64,000 bases of DNA from Betaproteobacteria bacterium (GTDB lineage Bacteria; Pseudomonadota; Gammaproteobacteria; Burkholderiales; Casimicrobiaceae): NCBI GenBank assembly GCA_013298145.1, contig JAAFJO010000005.1, forward strand, positions 310,001 to 374,000. Direction: 5' to 3'. The notes under the pieces are model-generated. The model had not been told where the DNA came from. It did no database searches and saw only the letters and a program-made list of their open reading frames with translations. This document shows, piece after piece, positions 58,225 through 64,000 of the stretch. Numbering within the stretch: position 1 is the first letter of the stretch; every line of letters begins with the position of its first letter. Both the position numbers and the translations under genes were made by a program.

Positions 58225-60321
58225 ATGACTATCGATAACGAGACCACCCGTCGCACCTTCCTGAAAACGGCTGCGGCATTCGGCGTCACCGCGAGCTCGC
58301 TCACGATTGATTCGTTAAACAATATTGCGGTAGCAGCGGCTCCTATTGGCGGGCCTGGCACCACCGAAGTAGGCTTTGACTACAAAGCCATTGTTTGCGT
58401 CTATTTTTATGGCGGGCAGGATCATTCAAACATCCTGATCCCATGGCTCGACGGAAATGCAAGCGGAACCGGAGCGGCCGCAAGCTCGAACGAATACACC
58501 GCATACGCGCACTGGCGGTCAAACTTTGCATCTACAGACTCTGGGCGTAAGGCGCAAACGATGCGGCCATCGACTGGCAACCTGTCGTATGCGCGCTCCG
58601 GACAGCCTGCTGACGGTGCGGGTGTTGCCATTCCCGGCTCAGCTGCGCTTTCGGCCACTGTGCTACCAGCGACAACCACTAATTCGCTGACTGGTAACGC
58701 GAGCCCCACTGCTGGTGGCTGGACGACCAATACGTACGGGCGTCAATTTGCACTGAATCCCTGTTACAGCGAACTTCATTCGCTCTACACGGCTGGCAAG
58801 CTTGCCATCATGTCGAATGTTGGGCCGCTACTGCAAAAGGTTAACCGCCACCAATGGTTCGCCCAACGGAGCACCCTCAACCTGCCGCTGAACCTTTATT
58901 CGCATGACGATCAAACCAAAGGCTGGATGAGCGGCACGTCCGGCGAAGCCAATCCGAGTGTGGGAATTGGGGGGCGGATTGCTAACCACCCCTCAATCGT
59001 TGCCCTAAATCGATCGGGCGGTGTCGATGCGAAAGTGTCAACCCAGATTTCTATTGACGGAACTAACACGTTCATGTTGACAGAGTCTACGGCGGCCACG
59101 AACGCCATTCCGTATCAAATGGGTACCGGCTCGCTCGGTCGGTTGCAGACTACAGGCACGCCGGCAGTGACGTCGTGCAACACGCAAAGTTCTTACATTT
59201 CCGCCAATCCAACACAGCCCTATTGCATTCGCGGCGGTCCGGTGCGCCTCAGTAATGGTTTCACCGGCAACGCCAGCATGCTGGCGGCTGTAGCAGCCCG
59301 CTATTCGTTCACTGCAGAGGGCGTTTCGATTTACCACGATCAGTGGCGTCAAACGATGCGTCAATCGATCGACACCGAGCAAGCGATCTCGGCTGCGTTT
59401 ATCGCGTCGCCTACAACGGAAGCGGTCATTGATCCGTTTGTTGCCATTGATACCTTCGCTGGAAGTTCTAATCATCTTGCCCGTCAGCTTCGGATGGTGG
59501 CAACGATGATTCGTGCAAGTAATCAGCTGGGGCCCAATTCAACCACGCCAGTGAAGCGTCAAATCTTTTTTGTCGGTATTGGCGGTTTTGATACTCACGG
59601 CGTCGAGTTTTGGGAAAACAACTGCGAAATCAATCGCATGATTAGCCTGTCGCTGAACGCTTTCTGGACTGCGCTCGGACGTATCCAGATCCGAAACGCA
59701 GCGGGCAGCGGTTTTGAGCCGGGCACCGCTCAAGACAGGGTCACGACTTTCACAATGAGTGAATTCGGGCGTACGCTGGACTCGAACGGAGACGGTTCCG
59801 ATCATGGTTGGGGGAATTTCCAATTCGTGCTCGGCGGCGCAGTACGTGGTGGGCAAATTTATGGCCAGTCTCACAATATTGTTGACGCGGACATTCCTGT
59901 CGACGGCGGATCGGACATTCCGATCGCGCAGCGACCTACCCAGAAGTCGAGGTATATGTTTGTTGATTCCACGGCTGGCGCTGTGCCGCGCATCGGTGTG
60001 CCGCCCACCTGGTGGCAAAACAACGGCACTCAGGGAACGCGTGATCCAGGTGGAAAGGCGCGCATGCTGACGCAGCCCACGACGGGCTCCAACGCAAACG
60101 TGCCAAATCTTCCGAGCACGTACAACCTGTATTTGAACCATTCTCTTGATCGTGGCGAGTTGATTCCAACGATGTCGAGCGACGCGATGGTGGCCACCAT
60201 CGCGAAGTGGTTTGGCGTACCCCCCGCGTCGATTGCAGGCGCATCGCCTGGGACGTATGTGTTCCCAACGCTCAATGGCGTGCATGGTGCCAATTGGGAT
60301 GTCGGATTCATGAATCCTTAG
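58225..60321 (+). CDS. DUF1501 family Tat-exported protein
   Basis: A 698-residue protein with a twin-arginine leader (TTRRTFLKTAAAFGVTASS). DUF1501 features include YKAIVCVYFYGGQDHSNILIP, ALNPCYSELHSLYTAGKLAI, FFVGIGGFDTHGVEF and TMSEFGRTLDSNGDGSDHGWG, the last resembling metal and phosphatase-like active-site loops of the alkaline-phosphatase/sulfatase superfamily. It follows DUF1800 with a strong AAGGGGG Shine-Dalgarno, and the two are presumably made together for export. Function unknown. Confidence 0.93.
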   Translation: MTIDNETTRRTFLKTAAAFGVTASSLTIDSLNNIAVAAAPIGGPGTTEVGFDYKAIVCVYFYGGQDHSNILIPWLDGNASGTGAAASSNEYTAYAHWRSNFASTDSGRKAQTMRPSTGNLSYARSGQPADGAGVAIPGSAALSATVLPATTTNSLTGNASPTAGGWTTNTYGRQFALNPCYSELHSLYTAGKLAIMSNVGPLLQKVNRHQWFAQRSTLNLPLNLYSHDDQTKGWMSGTSGEANPSVGIGGRIANHPSIVALNRSGGVDAKVSTQISIDGTNTFMLTESTAATNAIPYQMGTGSLGRLQTTGTPAVTSCNTQSSYISANPTQPYCIRGGPVRLSNGFTGNASMLAAVAARYSFTAEGVSIYHDQWRQTMRQSIDTEQAISAAFIASPTTEAVIDPFVAIDTFAGSSNHLARQLRMVATMIRASNQLGPNSTTPVKRQIFFVGIGGFDTHGVEFWENNCEINRMISLSLNAFWTALGRIQIRNAAGSGFEPGTAQDRVTTFTMSEFGRTLDSNGDGSDHGWGNFQFVLGGAVRGGQIYGQSHNIVDADIPVDGGSDIPIAQRPTQKSRYMFVDSTAGAVPRIGVPPTWWQNNGTQGTRDPGGKARMLTQPTTGSNANVPNLPSTYNLYLNHSLDRGELIPTMSSDAMVATIAKWFGVPPASIAGASPGTYVFPTLNGVHGANWDVGFMNP

Positions 60322-60423
60322 ATTCGCCACGGCTTCACGCACTCGCGATTCGATCTTTCGCGGTTGCGTGATAGCCTTTCGCCTCCCTAGAAGTGTTACG
60401 GGTACGATCGAAAGGATTTTCCG

Positions 60424-61911
60424 TTGCAGCAGTTGTTAATCGCGTCGGTACGGACGCTGATCTTACTAGGTCTCGCCGCAATTGCGTCAACCCTGTCTCA
60501 CGCGCAGGACGCGGCGAATGGGCGGGCGCTGTACCAGGGAATCATTGTTCCCGGAAACCCAAATTGCGCGAGCGGTGGATGTCATGGCCCCAACCCGCTG
60601 CTCAACATTAACGGGGTTCAAAACGGTGATACCCCCGGAGGTATCGCGCTGGCGATTTCTCGTGTCGCGCAAATGTCGTTTTTGCGCGGTGTGTTGACGA
60701 GCTCACAGCTTGGCGACTTGGCTGCGTACATCGCCAATCCTGCTGCCGCAATTGCCCCCGCCATCTCTGTTTCCGTCACTGCAGTCGATTTTGGTAGCGT
60801 GACGATCGGTGACACTGCGCCGAACCGCACCTTTACGATTTCCAACACGGGCGATGCGGCGCTTGCGATTTCGTCCGTGAGCGTAGGCAATGCTGAGTTC
60901 AGTGCTACCGGAACGGGCTGCTCGCAGATCGCGCCTGGCTCATCGTGCTCTGTCTCAGTTGGCTTTCGTCCGCAATCGGCCGGCTTGAAGCAAACCACGC
61001 TGACCATCGCACACAACGCCAGCGGCGGTAACAGAACCGTTTCGCTTTCGGGTACCGGCGCATCGTCGCAAACGACGGTGCAACTCTCGACCAGCTCTAT
61101 TCAGTTTGGTCGCGCGTTCGTGGGCCAACTCTTGTTCGTAGAAACGGTAAGAGTGTTCAACACGGGCACGCTACCCCTTACGATTAACGGGCTGGATGGT
61201 TTTGCGCCAAACTTCGTTTTGCTAGAAAACACATGCTCGGTTGGCGCAACCATTGCCGCCGGAGGCGAATGCCGTATCGAGGTCGGATTCGTGCCCCAGT
61301 CTGCAGCGTTTTCTGCGACAACCCTGACGATTACACATAGCGGCCAAGGAGGGCAAGGCAGCATTGCCCTGAGCGGCACTGGTGTGGCTTTGCCGGCGGG
61401 AACGCGGTTGATGGTCGAGTACTACATCCCAGCGCTCGACTACTACTTCATGACGTCGCGTCAGGCCGAACAAACCTTACTCGACGGGGTTGCTGCGTTT
61501 CGTCGCACGCAGTTTGCGTTTCCGGTGTACGAAGCAACGGGGCCTACGCGAGCGTCGCTCTCGCGATATTTCTTCGCTGAAGTGGCGCGTAACGCATCGC
61601 GTGGCTCGCATTTCTACACGGCCATTGATGCGGAGAAAACGCTGCTCGCATCGCTCAATCCCAGCAACGAATCGGGTCGCGGCAAAGGCGTGAATGAGGG
61701 CGTGGATTCTTGGGTTTCCTCTCCAGTCGTCGAGGGCGTGGGCGGAAGCTGCGCGGCAGGCGAGCTGCCTGTCTACCGAGTGTTTCGCGGCAACACGCGA
61801 TTCCCTGATGATCCGAACCATCGATTTACCGCCGTGCGCAGCGTTTACGAACGTTTCGTCTCGAATGGATGGGACAACGAAGGCGTGAAGCTCTGTGTTC
61901 CGGCGCCGTAG
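60424..61911 (+). CDS. Cytochrome-like choice-of-anchor D protein with C-terminal DUF5648-like domain
   Basis: From TTG 60424 (AAAGGA upstream) the product has 495 residues with a signal peptide to about residue 28. A small cytochrome c-like domain (30-105) has Cys48, Cys53 and His54 spaced CX4CH instead of CX2CH, with Met84 as a possible sixth ligand. Two Ig-like choice-of-anchor D repeats follow (about 110-210 and 218-323). The C terminus (about 328-495) resembles DUF5648 (VEYYIPALDYYFMTS, GSHFYTAIDAEKTLL, PVYRVFRG, HRFTAVRSVYE). It follows DUF1501 by 102 bp. Confidence 0.82.
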   Translation: MQQLLIASVRTLILLGLAAIASTLSHAQDAANGRALYQGIIVPGNPNCASGGCHGPNPLLNINGVQNGDTPGGIALAISRVAQMSFLRGVLTSSQLGDLAAYIANPAAAIAPAISVSVTAVDFGSVTIGDTAPNRTFTISNTGDAALAISSVSVGNAEFSATGTGCSQIAPGSSCSVSVGFRPQSAGLKQTTLTIAHNASGGNRTVSLSGTGASSQTTVQLSTSSIQFGRAFVGQLLFVETVRVFNTGTLPLTINGLDGFAPNFVLLENTCSVGATIAAGGECRIEVGFVPQSAAFSATTLTITHSGQGGQGSIALSGTGVALPAGTRLMVEYYIPALDYYFMTSRQAEQTLLDGVAAFRRTQFAFPVYEATGPTRASLSRYFFAEVARNASRGSHFYTAIDAEKTLLASLNPSNESGRGKGVNEGVDSWVSSPVVEGVGGSCAAGELPVYRVFRGNTRFPDDPNHRFTAVRSVYERFVSNGWDNEGVKLCVPAP

Positions 61912-61930
61912 CTGCTGCGGAGTCGCCCGC

Positions 61931-62428
61931 ATGCTGCATGCACTTATCGTGACGGTCGCCTGCGCGGCATACCTTGGGGCGCCAACGCTTGCGTACGCGC
62001 TTGAGCGGGGCGATCCCGCGCCGAATGTTTCTCTGCCCGGCATCGACGGCTCGGTATCTCTTGCACCCCGTGCCGGGCGCTGGCTGTACGTCGATTTTTG
62101 GGCGTCGTGGTGTGCGCCTTGCAAACGTTCATTTCCTTGGATGAACGGCATGCATTCGAAATATGCCGCGCGTGGGCTTGATATCGTTGCGGTGAATGTT
62201 GACCAACGGCGCAGCGACGCGGATCGATTTTTAAAAGGCACGCCAGCGCAGTTCGCAATTGCATTTGATCCTGCGGGCGACACGCCGAAGCGCTTCAATG
62301 TGAAAGCGATGCCGAGTGCGTACCTCATCGATCCCCAGGGGCGGGTTCGATTCGTGCATCGTGGTTTTAATGAGAGCGATGCAGAGGTTCTTGAACGCGA
62401 AATCGCGAAATTCATCGAAGGAAAATAG
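61931..62428 (+). CDS. TlpA-like periplasmic thiol-disulfide reductase
   Basis: From ATG 61931 the product has 165 residues (a GTG at 61895 overlaps the previous gene). A leader (about 1-24) precedes a TlpA/ResA thioredoxin fold: RWLYVDFWASWCAPCKRSFP with Cys61 and Cys64, and the cis-Pro loop KAMPSAYLIDPQGRV. It reduces disulfides or cytochrome c cysteines in the periplasm. It is tightly packed with the DUF4266 gene (3 bp). Confidence 0.88.
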   Translation: MLHALIVTVACAAYLGAPTLAYALERGDPAPNVSLPGIDGSVSLAPRAGRWLYVDFWASWCAPCKRSFPWMNGMHSKYAARGLDIVAVNVDQRRSDADRFLKGTPAQFAIAFDPAGDTPKRFNVKAMPSAYLIDPQGRVRFVHRGFNESDAEVLEREIAKFIEGK

Positions 62429-62431
62429 GCG

Positions 62432-62689
62432 ATGAAATTAGTTTTTTTTGGTGCCAGCTTTTTCGGTAGGCGTTCGGTTTTATTGGGGCAAGCTCTGTTT
62501 TTCGTTGCTTTGTCGTCTGGTTGTGCATATAACCCCCCCGCCGCATGGGAACGGGGCGATCTGGCTAAAGTTAAAATGAAATTCGATGCAGATCGCCTCG
62601 ACGCAATGGCTGCGCAACACACCTATTTCAGTAAGGAAGCCGCAAGCGGCGGCACGGGCGTGGGCGGCGGTGGATGCGGCTGCAATTGA
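62432..62689 (+). CDS. DUF4266 lipoprotein
   Basis: An 85-residue lipoprotein with lipobox SSGC (Cys31). It has the family-typical WERGDLAKVKM, HTYFSKEAASGG and C-terminal GGGGCGCN. The glycine- and cysteine-rich tail is invariant in form across DUF4266. Proteins of this family are nearly always beside DUF3570 and a TlpA-type protein, as here. Function unknown. Confidence 0.9.
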   Translation: MKLVFFGASFFGRRSVLLGQALFFVALSSGCAYNPPAAWERGDLAKVKMKFDADRLDAMAAQHTYFSKEAASGGTGVGGGGCGCN

Positions 62690-62700
62690 AGACGTAGACG

Positions 62701-63909
62701 ATGAGTTCAAAGATTGATTTCGCCGGTTCAGCGCTGGCGCGATGTGCGCCTTCAGACGCCACCGCTGTTGCTGGCCCCACACCTTCGCAGACCTCCGCTC
62801 GGTTTGGCTCCATCACGCTCGCGGCGCTCGCTTTACCTGGATTGGTCGCTCCGATTGGCGCGCAAGTTGCACCGCTCGAAGAAGGCGTGATCGCTGCGAA
62901 GTTCGGCGTATACGAAGATCGGCAACCGGGCCTCACGCGGGTCCGCGCGATCTCGCCATCGCTCTACATCGCGTCACCGATTGCGTCGAGCTGGTCATTC
63001 GAGGGCTCGCTCACACACGATAACGTCTCCGGCGCATCGCCGCGCTGGCATTCGTCCATTTCGAGCGCGTCACGGATGGCAGATCACCGCACTGCGGCAA
63101 CTGCGAAGCTCACCAAGAGCTTCGAGCGCGTGGCAGTTGCGCTCGGTGGCGCGTATTCCGACGAGCAAGACTATCGTTCGCGCGCAGGCTCGCTCGAGCT
63201 GCGCATTGCAAGCGCTGACAACAACCGCACGTGGTCGATTGCCTTCGCGCATACGGACGACAATATTTTTCCAACGAACCGCGCCGCGCGTGGCGCAACA
63301 CGTCGTACCAATGAGCTGGGTTTGAGCGTTACTCAAAACTGGACTAAGCATGACGTGGTGCAACTCGCGATTTCGCGCGCGGAAGGTCGCGGGTACTACA
63401 ACGATCCGTACAAGATTGTTGATATTCGACCGCGCGAACGCGACCAAACAACGGCAACCTTGCGCTGGAATCACTTCATCGCGTCGAGTGGCGACGCATT
63501 GCGCACCAGCTATCGCTTCTACAGCGACAGCTTCGGTATTCGCGCACATACGCTGGATGCGGCCTACGCGAAAGCGCTCAATGATCGCTGGATCGTCACG
63601 CCCACCCTTCGCTATCACACCCAAAGCGCAGCAAATTTTTACTATGACCCCGTCTACGATCCTGTCGTCGGCGAACCCTTCCCCGTAGTTCTGGGGCGCT
63701 TCGCATCGCCTGATCATCGACTCTCAGCGTTTGGCGCGGTTACGGTCGGTGTACGAGCCGATTGGAAGCTTGATTCGCGCTGGACACTCGATGCAAAGCT
63801 CGAGCGCTACGAGCAGCGCTCGTCATGGCGATTAGGCGGCGGTGGATCGCCGGGGCTCGCGCCGCTCACAGCGCTGATCGCGCAAATCGGATTCACTCGA
63901 ACTTTCTGA
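62701..63909 (+). CDS. DUF3570 outer-membrane-type protein
   Basis: This 402-residue protein is beta-rich with alternating aromatic residues, consistent with an outer-membrane barrel, ending in the signature IAQIGFTRTF (terminal Phe). It has the DUF3570 style YEDRQPGLTRVRAISPSLYIASPI and DPYKIVDIRPRERDQTTATLRWNHF. The N terminus is not a classic signal peptide; about 40 residues precede the hydrophobic GSITLAALALPGLVAPIG. It follows DUF4266 by 11 bp. Confidence 0.88.
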   Translation: MSSKIDFAGSALARCAPSDATAVAGPTPSQTSARFGSITLAALALPGLVAPIGAQVAPLEEGVIAAKFGVYEDRQPGLTRVRAISPSLYIASPIASSWSFEGSLTHDNVSGASPRWHSSISSASRMADHRTAATAKLTKSFERVAVALGGAYSDEQDYRSRAGSLELRIASADNNRTWSIAFAHTDDNIFPTNRAARGATRRTNELGLSVTQNWTKHDVVQLAISRAEGRGYYNDPYKIVDIRPRERDQTTATLRWNHFIASSGDALRTSYRFYSDSFGIRAHTLDAAYAKALNDRWIVTPTLRYHTQSAANFYYDPVYDPVVGEPFPVVLGRFASPDHRLSAFGAVTVGVRADWKLDSRWTLDAKLERYEQRSSWRLGGGGSPGLAPLTALIAQIGFTRTF

Positions 63910-63927
63910 TCTGAGCGGACTCGATCC

Positions 63928-64000
63928 ATGCGCGACACGCTGGAGCACATCGAAACGCCGGCGCTTGAGCGTATCGAGCTTGATTCGCAGGCGACGGTTT
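63928..64000 (+). CDS. Start of a further gene in the same operon (cut by window edge)
   Basis: An ATG 18 bp after the DUF3570 stop opens a frame of 24 visible residues (begins MRDTLEHIETPAL). Neighbouring families suggest an FAD:protein FMN transferase (ApbE-like), often placed with DUF4266/DUF3570, but the visible part is too short to show it. Confidence 0.5.
   Translation, partial: MRDTLEHIETPALERIELDSQATV

Noticed and set aside
61477..62622. 381-residue minus-strand frame
   Set aside because: It runs antisense through the choice-of-anchor D, TlpA and DUF4266 genes, is rich in Arg/Ser/Ala and shows no motif.
1..64000. CRISPR arrays, prophage, transposase or conjugation genes
   Set aside because: No regularly spaced direct repeats with unique spacers and no phage, transposase or integrase genes were seen in the window.

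Overview
The window reads as chromosomal DNA of a betaproteobacterium, probably near Burkholderiales/Rhodocyclales. The evidence is established gene orders (lptG-lptF diverging from pepA-holC-valS; ispB diverging from rplU-rpmA; an alaC-hom-thrC threonine block), moderately high GC, and families common in that class. I cannot name a genus from sequence alone.

Layout: 1-649 is the N-terminal end of a molybdopterin oxidoreductase. 840-2353 holds two exported proteins (SIMPL domain, dienelactone hydrolase family). 2606-11136 is a complete potassium-uptake operon, kdpFABC plus the kdpD/kdpE two-component pair. It is preceded by an extra small membrane ORF, and a ~347-bp repeat element is lodged between kdpD and kdpE. 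11269-13863 has a formylglutamate-amidohydrolase-like protein, a P-loop kinase and dnaJ. 14381-18185 has a large hybrid sensor kinase and a LuxR-type regulator. 18650-25516 is catabolic: an MBL hydrolase, LysR diverging from a methylmalonate-semialdehyde dehydrogenase, a GMC oxidoreductase and a PQQ-type sugar dehydrogenase.

25697-36219 is housekeeping (ispB, L21, L27, LptG/F, PepA, HolC, ValRS). 36427-39895 has a methyltransferase, a thioredoxin plus CcdA-like thiol relay, an NAD-binding protein and a small lipoprotein. 40020-45719 has an orphan FbpC-like ATPase and the alaC-hom-thrC genes, unusually rich in palindromic repeats. 45920-49721 is a DUF2946/TonB-receptor/DJ-1 set. 49827-55457 has an Mth938-like protein, a short MetE-like methionine synthase, an unknown membrane-anchored protein, tRNA-Arg(CCT) and an M61 peptidase. 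55820-64000 is a run of exported proteins: DUF1800, DUF1501, a cytochrome-like choice-of-anchor D protein, TlpA, DUF4266, DUF3570 and the start of another gene.

The most striking observation is at the 3' end of alaC (44240-44604). Three copies of its last 22 codons plus stop lie head to tail with an exact 146-bp period. All three encode the same peptide, but the outermost copy differs from the in-gene copy at 14 of 22 codons, all synonymous. This looks like the footprint of a small element that inserts at the end of a gene and restores it with its own copy of the tail. Second, repeat elements supply or abut the translation start regions of kdpE, hom, thrC and fbpC. Third, the exported block at 55.8-64 kb contains several families of unknown function together with an atypical CX4CH haem-type motif.
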